Below are positions 34,686 through 43,518 of a stretch of 64,000 nucleotides of DNA, piece after piece. The notes below the pieces were generated by a model. That model was not told the origin of the DNA. It did not search any database and saw only the letters and a program-made list of their open reading frames with translations. The stretch covers positions 62,001 through 126,000 of the forward strand of contig NZ_BOOB01000021.1 in the NCBI RefSeq assembly GCF_016863015.1, given 5' to 3'. The translations under genes and the position numbers were made by a program. Source of the stretch: Microbispora amethystogenes (GTDB taxonomy: Bacteria; Actinomycetota; Actinomycetes; Streptosporangiales; Streptosporangiaceae). The first letter of the stretch is position 1. The number at the start of each line of letters is the position of its first letter.

Positions 34686-35576
34686 TCACTTGATCCCGGA
34701 GAACTGGATGGAGTTGACGATCCATCGTCCGAAAACGGTGAAGAGCGCGATGACCGGCAACGCGGCCAGAAGCGTCGCGGCCATGAGCCCGGACCAGTCC
34801 GGCCCGGCCTGCGGGCTCTGGGCACGGAAGATGCCCAGGGCCACGGTGAGCACCCGGACGTCGTTCTCCTGCCCTACGAGCAGTGGCCAGAAGTACTCGT
34901 TCCAGGCTCCGATGTAGACCAGCAGGGAGATGGTGGCGATCGGCGCCGAACTCATCGGCACGATCAACCGGAAGAAGATGTGCGCGTGCCCCGCGCCGTC
35001 CACGATCGCCGCCTCCTCCACCTCCCTGCTGATGTTGAGGAAGAACTGCCGCAGGAAGAACACCGCGAAGGGCGTCATGAACAGGTACGGCAGCACGATC
35101 CCCGCGTACGTGTTGAGCAGCCCGAGCTGCTTGACGGTCACGAAGTTGGGCAGCGCGGTGAAGATCGGCGGGATCATCAGGGCGGTGAGGAAGACGAAGA
35201 AGACCTTCTCCCGTCCGGGCCAGCGCAGCCGGGCGAACGCGTACGCCGCCATGGCGCTGAAGAACACCTGGCAGACCGTGATGACGGCCGAGGTGACCAC
35301 CGAGTTCGCCAGGTACCGCCAGAAGTCGATGTTCGCGCCGGAGCCGCCCTCCGCGGTGGCCTCCGCCAGCGTCGCGATGCCCAGGACCCGCTTGAACGCG
35401 CCGAACGTGAAGTCCGTCGGCATGAGCGAACCCGGGTTCGCGAAAAGGGTCCGGTTGTTGGACAGGGAGATGCGCAGCATCCAGTAGAACGGCAGCAGCG
35501 TGATCAGGACGAACAGCACGAGGATCGCCCAGGCCGCCGTCCGCCGCCGGCTCAGCCGTCTCAATGCGTGGCTCAT
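34686..35576 (-). CDS. ABC sugar permease (MalG/MsmG type)
   Basis: A 296-residue protein from ATG 35576. About six membrane segments; the EAA loop is EEAAIVDGAGHAHIFFRLIVP (shown in part: AAIVDGAG then LIVP). The first segment is LVLFVLITLLPFYWMLRI. It is second of the pair of permeases, 10 bases downstream of the MalF-type gene. Confidence 0.93.
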   Translation of the reverse strand: MSHALRRLSRRRTAAWAILVLFVLITLLPFYWMLRISLSNNRTLFANPGSLMPTDFTFGAFKRVLGIATLAEATAEGGSGANIDFWRYLANSVVTSAVITVCQVFFSAMAAYAFARLRWPGREKVFFVFLTALMIPPIFTALPNFVTVKQLGLLNTYAGIVLPYLFMTPFAVFFLRQFFLNISREVEEAAIVDGAGHAHIFFRLIVPMSSAPIATISLLVYIGAWNEYFWPLLVGQENDVRVLTVALGIFRAQSPQAGPDWSGLMAATLLAALPVIALFTVFGRWIVNSIQFSGIK

Positions 35577-35586
35577 GGCCTGCCTC

Positions 35587-36549
35587 TCAGTCCAGGTCCG
35601 AGTCGCCGGCGCGGAGCAGCTTGAGCTGGAGCAGCGCGAGGCCGGCGAGAATCGCGAAGAGGGCGACGCAGACGGCGGCGGCGTAACCGAAGTTGAAGCG
35701 CTGGAACGCCTGCTCATAGATGTAGTAGTAGATGACCCGGGTCGCGTTGATCGGCCCGCCCTTGGTGGTGACCGCCACCGTGTCGAAGATCTGGAACGAT
35801 CCGATGACGGTCAGCACGAGCACCAGCGCCAGGACGGGACGCAGCAGCGGCAGCGTGATCCGCCAGAACATCCTCGCCTCGGAGGCTCCGTCGGTCGCCG
35901 CCGCCTCGTACACGGTCTTCGGGATGGCCTGCAGGCCGGCGAAGATCAGCAGTGCGGTGTAGCCCACATGCCGCCAGACGTTGACCAGCGCGATGGTCGG
36001 GATCGCCGTGCTCGTCTCCCCGAAGAAGGCCACCGGGTCGAGGCCGATCCACTCCAGCGCCTGGTTCACGATGCCGAGCTGAGCGTCGAGCATCGTGTAC
36101 CAGATCAGTGCGACCACCACATTGGCGACCAGGTACGGCAGCAGCAGCACGCCCCGGATCAGCCCGGAGCGGGTCAGCCGGTGCATCAGCACGGCCAGGC
36201 CGAGGGCGGCGATCGTCTGCACCCCGATGTTGACGACGACGTACTCGACCGTGACCTTCAGCGCGTTCCAGAACAGGCGGTCGCCGAGCAGGCGCCGGTA
36301 GTTGTCGAGCCCGGCCCATTCGGGCGGAGCGAGCAGGCTGTAGTCGGTGAAGCTGAGGTACGCGGTCCGCAGCGCCGGCCACAGGTAGAAGACGGCGAAG
36401 CCGACCGCCGCGGGCAGGAGGAAGACCATCGCGACGGGCAGGTCGCCCGCGCGGCGCCGGGGCCGCGGCGCGGACGTGTCGGACTGCGGCGGGGATGTGC
36501 CGGGCCGCGGCTCCGCCGTGCCGCTCTGCCGTTCGGTGCTGGTCCTCAT
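35587..36549 (-). CDS. ABC sugar permease (MalF/MsmF type)
   Basis: A 320-residue protein. ATG 36549 begins five bases after the GH36 stop. The N-terminal 35 residues are Pro/Ser-rich and polar. Six membrane segments follow; the EAA motif is YEAAATDGASEARMFWRITL. It completes the importer with 34686-35576 and the binding protein 33269-34636. Confidence 0.93.
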   Translation of the reverse strand: MRTSTERQSGTAEPRPGTSPPQSDTSAPRPRRRAGDLPVAMVFLLPAAVGFAVFYLWPALRTAYLSFTDYSLLAPPEWAGLDNYRRLLGDRLFWNALKVTVEYVVVNIGVQTIAALGLAVLMHRLTRSGLIRGVLLLPYLVANVVVALIWYTMLDAQLGIVNQALEWIGLDPVAFFGETSTAIPTIALVNVWRHVGYTALLIFAGLQAIPKTVYEAAATDGASEARMFWRITLPLLRPVLALVLVLTVIGSFQIFDTVAVTTKGGPINATRVIYYYIYEQAFQRFNFGYAAAVCVALFAILAGLALLQLKLLRAGDSDLD

Positions 36550-36554
36550 GACGG

Positions 36555-38750
36555 TCAAGCCTTCGTGATGTGCAGCAGGAGCAGTTGTTCGGGGTGGAGC
36601 GGCGGGGCGGACAGGCCGACCTCCGCCAGCATCTGGCCGGTGACCACGACGCCCTCGGCCAGCCACGGGTTCGGGGCCACCGCGGTGGTGCCCGGACTGT
36701 CGCCCGGAGCCAGCGGTCGCACGCGGTAACGCCGGTGCGGGTCCAGTCCGGGGATGCGGACCCGTCCGGGCTGGGTGCGGGCGCCGGTGGCCATCGCCAC
36801 CACCGAGAACAGCGCCTGGTCGCGGTCCGCCGACACGATTCCGTGCAGCCACAGCGCCGGATCGGGATGGTCGGCCCGTACGACGAGCCCACGGTGCAAC
36901 CAGCCGCGCATCCGCTTGTAGAGCTGCACCCACCGCCGCAGCTCCGCGCGTTCCTCCCCGGAGGCCGCGGTCAGGTCCCACTCGATGCCGAAGTGGCCGA
37001 ACAGCGCGGTGCCGGCCCGCAGCGCGAGGCTCTGCGTCCGTCCGGTGGTGTGCGCGCGCGCCGACCCCACGTGGGAACCGATCAGCTCAGGCGGCAGGAG
37101 CAAGGCCGTCCACCGCTGGATCGCCTGCCGCTCTGTGCCGTCGATGCAGTCGCTGGCCCAGACGCGATCGGTGCGCTCGAGAATGCCGAGGTCCACCCGG
37201 GCGCCGCCCGACGAGCACGACTCGATCTCCAGCCCGGGGTGACGCGCCCGCAGCTCGTCCATGAGGCGGTAGACCGCCCTGGTCTGCTCGTGCACTCCCG
37301 CGTCGACGAGATCGCGGTTGTGGTCCCACTTCAGGAACGCGATCCGGTACTCGCGCACGAGCGTGTCCAGCCGCTCCAGGATGTAGTCGTAGGCCTCCTG
37401 CCGGCGCAGGTCGAGCACCTGCTGATGACGGACCGGCGGGGGTTGCCGGCATTCGGTCGCCATGATCCAGTCGGGGTGCGCGCGGGCCAGGTCCGAGTCG
37501 GGGTTGACCATCTCGGGCTCGACCCACAGGCCGAAGTCCATGCCCCGCGCCCGTACGCGCTCGACGAGCGGGTGCAGCCCCTCCGGCCAGCGAGTCTCGT
37601 CGACGAACCAGTCGCCCAGCCCGGCCCGATCGTCGCGGCGGCCCCGGAACCAGCCGTCGTCGAGCACGAACCGCTCGGCCCCTACTTCGGCGGCCGCGTC
37701 GACCAGCGCCGTGAGCCGGCCCAGGTCGTGGTCGAAGTAGACCGCCTCCCAGGTGTTGACGATCACCGGTCGCCGGCCGCCCCGCCCGCTGCGAACCAGG
37801 CGATGGAAACGGGCGGCCATCTCGTCGAGGCCGTCCCCGTGGGCGGCGTAGACCCATGGGGTCTCGTACGACACGCCGGGCGCGAGCCGGACCTCGCCGC
37901 TCTGCAGCAGCTCGCCGCCCCCGACGACCGAATCGCCGGTGGGCAGCCGCTCGGCGTACGTCCGGTGGTTGCCGCTCCAGCCGACGTGGACGCCCCACAC
38001 CTGGCCGGACCGGAACCCGAACCCCTTCTCGCCCGCGACCAGGATGAACGACGCGTCCGAGCCGGTGCGTCCGCGCCGCCCGTCGCGCACATGGGCGCCG
38101 GCCGAGAACGCGCGTCGCTGGGGGTCCCGCTCCCGGCTCCAGCGGCCGGTGAAGTCGAGCAGCTCGGTCGCCTCCGCCGGCACCGGCAGAGCCATCACCA
38201 GGCCGTCGAGCGTGTACCAGCCGGGAGCGGTGTTGCGGAGCACGGCTCGCATGCGGAGCACGCCGCCGGCCGTCAGGTCGAGGCGGAGTTCGAGGGACAG
38301 CCCGCAACCGGCGTCCGACGCCAGGACGGCCACCTCGCCGCCCTCACCGGCTCCGCGGTCGTGGACGCCGACGTGCTCCGTCTCGAACAGCGGCGACCAG
38401 TGCCGGCCGTCGCGGTGGCCCAGGACACCGGGAAGGCCGAACCACCCCGTCGCCGACTCCGGCACCACCGCGACCGAAGCGGGCGTGTCGAGCGAGTTCG
38501 GCACCGTCGCCGGCAGCGAGGCCAGCGCCAACGCAGAAAGGTCCGCGTCCGACGCGCGCAGCAGCGGGCGTCCCCAGTGCAGCACCCGTGGCAGCCGGGG
38601 GCCGCGGCAGTCGAGCACCAGGCTCACCCCGGACGCCTGGAGGTGGACGAAGCCGTCGGCTCCGCGCCCGGCCGACCGCTCCGTGACCTCGTCGCCCGCA
38701 CCGGGGGAGTGCGGATCTCCCCCTTCGGCGACAGCTTCCACGATTGCCAC
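36555..38750 (-). CDS. GH36 alpha-galactosidase-family enzyme
   Basis: A 731-residue protein starting at GTG 38750 (AAGGA site). The GH36 catalytic barrel shows the substrate loop ERFVLDDGWFRGRRDD, the nucleophile Asp476 in AFLKWDHNRD, the signature ESCSSGGARVDLG, and the acid/base Asp534 in RVWASDCIDGTERQ. The N-terminal beta-supersandwich is residues 1-320. No signal peptide, so it works in the cytoplasm on imported alpha-galactosides (melibiose, raffinose, galactomannan pieces) or a related alpha-GalNAc substrate. It is the first gene of the operon; the LacI-type operator at 38839 lies 89 bases upstream. Confidence 0.93.
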   Translation of the reverse strand: MAIVEAVAEGGDPHSPGAGDEVTERSAGRGADGFVHLQASGVSLVLDCRGPRLPRVLHWGRPLLRASDADLSALALASLPATVPNSLDTPASVAVVPESATGWFGLPGVLGHRDGRHWSPLFETEHVGVHDRGAGEGGEVAVLASDAGCGLSLELRLDLTAGGVLRMRAVLRNTAPGWYTLDGLVMALPVPAEATELLDFTGRWSRERDPQRRAFSAGAHVRDGRRGRTGSDASFILVAGEKGFGFRSGQVWGVHVGWSGNHRTYAERLPTGDSVVGGGELLQSGEVRLAPGVSYETPWVYAAHGDGLDEMAARFHRLVRSGRGGRRPVIVNTWEAVYFDHDLGRLTALVDAAAEVGAERFVLDDGWFRGRRDDRAGLGDWFVDETRWPEGLHPLVERVRARGMDFGLWVEPEMVNPDSDLARAHPDWIMATECRQPPPVRHQQVLDLRRQEAYDYILERLDTLVREYRIAFLKWDHNRDLVDAGVHEQTRAVYRLMDELRARHPGLEIESCSSGGARVDLGILERTDRVWASDCIDGTERQAIQRWTALLLPPELIGSHVGSARAHTTGRTQSLALRAGTALFGHFGIEWDLTAASGEERAELRRWVQLYKRMRGWLHRGLVVRADHPDPALWLHGIVSADRDQALFSVVAMATGARTQPGRVRIPGLDPHRRYRVRPLAPGDSPGTTAVAPNPWLAEGVVVTGQMLAEVGLSAPPLHPEQLLLLHITKA

Positions 38751-39069
38751 ACTTACGTCCTTTTCATCCCGAATCTGGCGTGCATCAACCGCCGAGAGCC
38801 TGGGGCCCGGCTACGTGTCTCGATGAGGGTGAGAAGTGTGTTAGCGGTCACATGTATCGTTCAATGGAGCCGAGAGTGACATGCCGTCCGTGTTACGTCA
38901 AGGTGTCGTCCGGGGCTTCGCCGGGGTGCGTCCGGGGTGATGCGCGCACCGGTCCGCGCGACCCTCTCCGGGGCGTGCGGTGCGTGTTAGAGTCCGGAGG
39001 CATTCGAGGGTCCGGGCGCCCGTGACACCATGAGTGGTGCGAATGTCAGAGACAGCCGATCGGGGGAAA
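38751..39069. other. Divergent regulatory region between GH36 operon and LacI
   Basis: This 319-base gap holds no gene. A LacI-type operator is at 38839-38852. A minus-strand TTGAAC element (38864-38859) could be the -35 box for the GH36 operon, with the operator covering the spacer and -10 area. Positions 38970-39030 presumably hold the lacI promoter. Confidence 0.55.
38839..38852. promoter_or_regulatory. LacI-type operator of the galactoside operon
   Basis: TGTTAGCGGTCACA is an imperfect palindrome of the LacI/GalR type (half-sites TGTTAGC and, inverted, TGTGACC). It lies between the GH36 and lacI starts and is the natural target of the adjacent LacI-family protein. Confidence 0.65.
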
Positions 39070-40098
39070 ATGGCCGGCGCGAACGATCGTCACTCCGTCC
39101 GCCGCCCCAGCATCGACGATGTCGCAAAACTCGCCGGCGTATCACGGCAGACGGTTTCCAATGTGCTGAACGGCCGCAAGGATTACTTCTCGACACAGAC
39201 GCAGACCCGCGTCGTGGCCGCGATGGAAGCGCTTTCATACAAGCCGAACCGTGCGGCCCAGACCCTGCGCTCCCGGCGGAGCATGCAAATCGGTTACCAC
39301 ATGTCCGGCGAGGAACTGGAGACGGTGAAAGGCTTCACCCTCAGCTTCCTCCAGGCGCTGATAAAGGCGGCGGCCCGCCGGGGCTACCAGATACTGGTGT
39401 TCACACACACCGACGAAGACCCCTTGTCCGTGTTCACCGAGCTGACCACCCGGGGCACCATCGACGCGCTGATCATCTCGGAGTCACAGGTGGACGACCC
39501 CCGCGTCCGGCTGCTGGCGCGAGGCACGCTGCCCTTCGTGTCCTTCGGCCGCCTCGCCCCCGACCTCCCCCAGCAGTGGGTCGACATCGACAACGCCCAC
39601 GGCATGGCCATGCTCATGGACTACCTGGTCGCGAAGGCGTACGGCCGGTTCGCCTACGTGGGGGCCGAGGGCGACGAGTACTGGAAGCGCGAACGGCTCC
39701 ACGGCTTCCGGCGGGGCCTCGACCGCCATGGGCTCGAAGTGAGGGACGAAGACGTCTTCGAGGGCTCCGGCGACGCGATTCGCGACCACGTACGCCGGAT
39801 GCTGAGCCGGCGGCAACGGCCCGACGCGATCGTCACCAGCAGCGACTCCATCGCCGCCGTCGTGGTCAACATCGGTCATTCCCTCGGCCTGCGCGCCGGC
39901 CGCGACATCGCGGTCACCGGCTTCGACGGCGGAGCGATGGGACTGATCACCGAACCGACCATCACGAGCGTACGGATTCCGCTGGAGAAGGTCGCCGGCG
40001 AACTGATCGACCGATGCCAGGCCGAAATAGACGCGGGGCCCACCGGACGCCCGGGAGTGCTGGTGCCGACCGAGATATTCCAGGGCGGAAGCGCCTGA
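39070..40098 (+). CDS. LacI-family repressor of the galactoside operon
   Basis: About 342 residues from ATG 39070, chosen for GGGGGA four bases upstream; ATG 39043 and GTG 39034 lie in frame upstream. The helix-turn-helix is residues 14-60: SIDDVAKLAGVSRQTVSNVL, then NGRKDYFS, then AMEALSYKPNRAAQTLRSRR. The effector domain (70-340) has the periplasmic-binding fold with GTIDALIISES and FDGGAMGLITEPTITSVRIP. Full length and intact, unlike the broken LacI at 61.5 kb. It is expected to release the operon when an alpha-galactoside binds. Confidence 0.93.
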   Translation: MAGANDRHSVRRPSIDDVAKLAGVSRQTVSNVLNGRKDYFSTQTQTRVVAAMEALSYKPNRAAQTLRSRRSMQIGYHMSGEELETVKGFTLSFLQALIKAAARRGYQILVFTHTDEDPLSVFTELTTRGTIDALIISESQVDDPRVRLLARGTLPFVSFGRLAPDLPQQWVDIDNAHGMAMLMDYLVAKAYGRFAYVGAEGDEYWKRERLHGFRRGLDRHGLEVRDEDVFEGSGDAIRDHVRRMLSRRQRPDAIVTSSDSIAAVVVNIGHSLGLRAGRDIAVTGFDGGAMGLITEPTITSVRIPLEKVAGELIDRCQAEIDAGPTGRPGVLVPTEIFQGGSA

Positions 40099-40341
40099 CT
40101 TCCCGGTTCTCATGGGCCGTCCGCGGCGCCGCGGAAAAGCACAGAGATGTTCTGCTCTCCGGCGAGGAGAACACCGCCGGAAGGACGGTCTTCCGCGCGC
40201 GGACAATGGCAGCGGGCCATCTGCGAACCAGGTGCCTCATTTTTCGGAGGACCAAGGGTCGCGGACTTTCCCGCACGCGAACGCGGTTTGATGCCGGACG
40301 ACCGCGTGTGAGCGCGCGGGATCACGGCGACGAGGCTGTTG

Positions 40342-41562
40342 TCAGGGACCGGCGGCGGAGGCGGCGGCGTGGCAGGCGCCGTGGCCGTCGGCGCGGGCGA
40401 CCACGCGTCCGGCCCGCACGCGCACCGCCGCCTCGGTCCCGTCGCTCACCGCCGGCACCCCGGCCGCCGCCGCGACGGCCCCCCGCTCGTCGTACACCAC
40501 CCGAAGACGCGGCCAGGCCCGCCGGGGGAACGCCTCCCGCAGGCAGCCGCGCAGGTCGGCGAGGACCAGCCGCACCAGCGGCCCCAGCTCACCGGGGTCA
40601 CCGGTCACCAGCACGGCGGTCACCTCGTCACCGGCTCTCGCGCCCCGCACCGCCTCCTCCACCGCGCTCAGGCGGTGCAGCCCGACGACCGCCACCACCC
40701 CGTCACCGGAGAGCGGCGCGGGACCGCCGCGCAGCGCGTCGGCCGCCGCCGGCGGCGCCCACGGCGCGTCCGCGGGCCGGGCAGGGGCCGCCCAGGGCAG
40801 ATGCGGCGGGTCCCACCGGTCGCCGAGGTCGAGATCGGCCAGCCGTTCGCACGCGCTGACGACGTCGAACTCCTCCACGAAACCGGGCGCGGCGTCGGCC
40901 ATCTGGCTCATGCCGTGCAGCGTCGTCAGCGCGACCTCCGCGACCCGCACCATGCGCCCGCCCCCGGCGGCCACCCCCTCCAGGGCGAGCCCGAGCAACA
41001 TCCCGTTCAGCTTCATGAGCTGCGCGAACGGCTTCCTGGTCCGCTCGTCGGCGATGATCTCCGGCATCAGGTCCATGCCGATCCTGCCCGGGCCGTCGGT
41101 CGCCAGGGGAAGCCGCGCCACCCAGGCCCGGGCGAACGCGGCGAGCGCCTCACGGGCGCCTGCGACCCGCGGCGCGCCGTCCCGGGCCGGGCCACCGGCG
41201 CCGAAGACACCTCCGGGCGCCCCGCCGTCCGGGGGAGCGCCGTCCCCGCCATAGACCCCGCCACGTGGCCCGGCCCCCGGGGGAGCGGCGCTGTCCGGCC
41301 CCTCGCTGTCCGGCCCCTCGCTGTCCGGCCCTTCGCTGTCCGGCGCGGCGGCGCCCTCGGCGAGCTCGGCCAGCACCGCGAAGTACAGCGCCCGCTTGCC
41401 CGGGAAGTTGGAGTAGACCGCACCCCGGGTCAGCCCGGCACGCTCGGCGATGGCGTCGATCTTGGCGACGCGGAACCCCCGTTCGGTGAACTCGTCCCGT
41501 GCTGCGGCCAGCACCCTCGCCCGGTTGCGCGCCTGAAGCTCCGCCCTGGACAGGCGTTCCAT
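40342..41562 (-). CDS. Long TetR regulator with extra thioredoxin-fold-like C-terminus
   Basis: A 406-residue protein, twice the usual TetR size; ATG 41562 follows GAGGAGGGTG. Residues 8-60 are the helix-turn-helix (VLAAARDEFTERGFRVAKID, then AIAERAGLTRGAVYSNFPGK). The linker at about 72-125 is low complexity, with PDSEG copies and Gly/Pro runs. Residues 130-255 are the ligand domain. Residues about 285-400 look like a separate alpha/beta domain (VVAVVGLHRLSAVEEAV, then VTAVLVTGDPGELGPLV, then WPRLRVVYDERGAVAAAAGV) resembling AhpC/TSA folds but without a redox Cys. It is divergent from the P450 gene, with an inverted-repeat operator between. Confidence 0.8.
   Translation of the reverse strand: MERLSRAELQARNRARVLAAARDEFTERGFRVAKIDAIAERAGLTRGAVYSNFPGKRALYFAVLAELAEGAAAPDSEGPDSEGPDSEGPDSAAPPGAGPRGGVYGGDGAPPDGGAPGGVFGAGGPARDGAPRVAGAREALAAFARAWVARLPLATDGPGRIGMDLMPEIIADERTRKPFAQLMKLNGMLLGLALEGVAAGGGRMVRVAEVALTTLHGMSQMADAAPGFVEEFDVVSACERLADLDLGDRWDPPHLPWAAPARPADAPWAPPAAADALRGGPAPLSGDGVVAVVGLHRLSAVEEAVRGARAGDEVTAVLVTGDPGELGPLVRLVLADLRGCLREAFPRRAWPRLRVVYDERGAVAAAAGVPAVSDGTEAAVRVRAGRVVARADGHGACHAAASAAGP
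41291..41335 (-). repeat. 15-bp tandem repeat encoding PDSEG
   Basis: Three copies of ctgtccggcccctcg (third with one change) plus a partial fourth encode Pro-Asp-Ser-Glu-Gly on the minus strand in the linker of the long TetR protein. Confidence 0.95.
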
Positions 41563-41624
41563 CACCCTCCTCGCCGCGACGGCCACGGCTTGCCGACCGC
41601 CGAACACCCAAGATACCGTCGCCA

Positions 41625-41660
41625 TCCAGATGATATGAACATGTGAGTTGAACATCTGGA
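41625..41660. promoter_or_regulatory. Operator between long TetR and P450
   Basis: TCCAGATG (41625-41632) and CATCTGGA (41653-41660) are perfect 8-bp inverted repeats. The 20-base spacer contains two direct TGAACAT copies. AT-rich and located just before the P450 ribosome site, so repressor binding would block the P450 promoter. Confidence 0.6.
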
Positions 41661-41668
41661 GGAATGCG

Positions 41669-42871
41669 ATGACCGGCACCCTGCCCGAGATCGACCTGTC
41701 CCGCCCGGAGGTCCTGCGCGACGCCCTCGCCGCGTACGGACAAGCCCGCGAAGACGGCCCGCTCGCGCGGCTGCTGGTTCCCGGCTTCGGCCCCACCTAC
41801 GCCCTGACCAGACACGACGGGGCGAGAGCGATGCTCGGCGACGCCCGGTTCGAGCTCGACTCCACCAGCTACATGCGTCCGGAGGTTCCCGCGGGCTGCC
41901 TGCCGTACATGCGAACCATGAGCGAGATGAACGGCGCGGAGCACGCGCGGCTACGCAAACTGGTCGCCCCGGCCTTCACCCCCCGCCGGGCCGCCGAGTT
42001 CCGGCCGCGGATCGCCGCCATCGTCGACGCGCTGCTCGACGAGCTGCCCGCGCACGCCGACGGCGGGCAGACCGATCTGCTGCCGCATTTCGCCCGGCCG
42101 CTGCCGATGGACGTCATCTGCGCCCTCGTCGGCGTCCCCGAGGAGGACCGCCCACGCTGGCGCGAGTACGGCGCCACCGTCGCCGGAGCCGCCGGCGACG
42201 ACTTCGCGCGGGCCATCCCGGGAATCATGGCCGGCGCCAAAGCCGCCGTCGCCGCGCGCCGCGACCCCGGTCACCCCGGCGTGGGGGACGATCTGGTGGG
42301 CGACCTCGTCCGCGTCCAGGCCGAGGACGGCGACCGGCTGAGCGACACCGAGATCGTCACCCTGGTCTGGCACCTGGTCATCGCCGGGCAGACTCCGGCC
42401 AACCTCATCGCCAACGCCGTGGCCGCCCTGCTGTCGCACCCCGACCAGCTCGCCGCCCTGCGCGCCGACCCCGCGCTCATGCCCCGCGCCGTCGAGGAGC
42501 TCACCCGCTGGTGCGGCCCCGCGCAGCTGGCGGTCCCGCGTCAGGCCCGCCGCGACGTCGATCTGTACGGCACGACGGTGCCCGAAGGCGCGAAGGTCAC
42601 CGCTCTCATCTCCGCCGCCAACCGCGACCCACGTGCGTTCGACGACCCCGACCGGCTCGATCTCGCCCGGGTGCCGGCCACCGGCCACCTGGGCTTCTCC
42701 CACGGCCCGCACTTCTGCCTCGGCGCCTCCATCGCCCGCGTGCAGACCCAGGTCGCGCTCACCGCGCTGCTGCACCGGTTCCCCCAGATGGCCCTGGCCG
42801 CCCCGGTGGAGGAACTGCAGGCCGTCGACCCCGGCACCCGCCGGCTGACCGCACTGCCGGTGACCCTGTGA
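41669..42871 (+). CDS. Cytochrome P450 with atypical I-helix
   Basis: A 400-residue bacterial class I P450; ATG 41669 has TGGAGG upstream. The heme-binding loop FSHGPHFCLGAS gives Cys350 as axial ligand. The ExxR pair is Glu277-Arg280 (EELTR). The I-helix oxygen-activation motif, normally AG-(acid)-T, reads AGQTPAN at 239-245, so the usual acidic residue and Thr are displaced. Members hydroxylate small molecules with partner ferredoxin; no ferredoxin gene is adjacent. Regulation by the divergent TetR through 41625-41660 is likely. Confidence 0.93.
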   Translation: MTGTLPEIDLSRPEVLRDALAAYGQAREDGPLARLLVPGFGPTYALTRHDGARAMLGDARFELDSTSYMRPEVPAGCLPYMRTMSEMNGAEHARLRKLVAPAFTPRRAAEFRPRIAAIVDALLDELPAHADGGQTDLLPHFARPLPMDVICALVGVPEEDRPRWREYGATVAGAAGDDFARAIPGIMAGAKAAVAARRDPGHPGVGDDLVGDLVRVQAEDGDRLSDTEIVTLVWHLVIAGQTPANLIANAVAALLSHPDQLAALRADPALMPRAVEELTRWCGPAQLAVPRQARRDVDLYGTTVPEGAKVTALISAANRDPRAFDDPDRLDLARVPATGHLGFSHGPHFCLGASIARVQTQVALTALLHRFPQMALAAPVEELQAVDPGTRRLTALPVTL

Positions 42872-43062
42872 ACTCCTGCTCGCTCCGTCATCGGCGACGC
42901 CGCGTCGTCCGCTCGCGCCCCGAACAGTTCAGCGAGCCTTTCCCCGCCCCGGCACAGCCCACTCGGTATAGCTGGAGCTCCGGCCCGGCAATCCCATGGC
43001 CAGGAAGAGCCCTCGCGCCTAAAATTGGGACAAGCGTACCGCTTTGTCTGTGAGGTTCCTCC

Positions 43063-43386
43063 ATGGCCTGGCTCCTGCTCGCCGCCGCGATCGCCTCGGA
43101 GGTCCTGGCCACCTCCGCGCTCAAACTCAGCGACGGCCTCACCCGCTGGGGCTGGACCATCGTGGTCGCCGCCGGATACATCGCCTCGTTCATCCTGCTC
43201 GCCTGGGCGCTCAAACTCCGCATGCCCGTCGGCATCGCGTACGCGGTGTGGGCGGGCACCGGAACCGCGGCGATCGCACTGATCGGCGCGCTCTTCCTCG
43301 GTGAGCACATGAACCTGATCAAGGTCGCGGGCATCACCCTGATCATCGCCGGGGTGGCCGTGCTCAACCTCTCCGGCGCGCACTGA
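43063..43386 (+). CDS. Small multidrug resistance (SMR) transporter
   Basis: A 107-residue EmrE/QacE-type protein with four membrane helices. The essential membrane Glu is in the first helix (LLAAAIASEVLATSALKLSD). The third helix contains GIAYAVWAGTGTAAIALIGA, the family signature. It exports cations as an antiparallel dimer, exchanging protons, or guanidinium in the Gdx branch; the branch cannot be fixed by eye. It stands alone between the P450 and a TetR gene. The 190 bases upstream show no clear ykkC-type riboswitch. Confidence 0.92.
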   Translation: MAWLLLAAAIASEVLATSALKLSDGLTRWGWTIVVAAGYIASFILLAWALKLRMPVGIAYAVWAGTGTAAIALIGALFLGEHMNLIKVAGITLIIAGVAVLNLSGAH

Positions 43387-43518
43387 TCGTTTGACCCCGG
43401 CTCCGAGTGCCGGTAAGGGTGGGTCCGGACGGTTGCCGGGTTCCTCGTAACCCGCACGTCCCGACGGCTCGCATCCCGACGACCCGCGCATCCCGACAAG
43501 CCAGGGGAGGACCACGGC

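Noticed and set aside
42872-43062. Guanidine riboswitch before the SMR gene
   Set aside because: I looked for ykkC, mini-ykkC and type III patterns because SMR pumps often have them. The conserved ACGR hairpin pair and other cores are not evident. An Infernal search would settle it.
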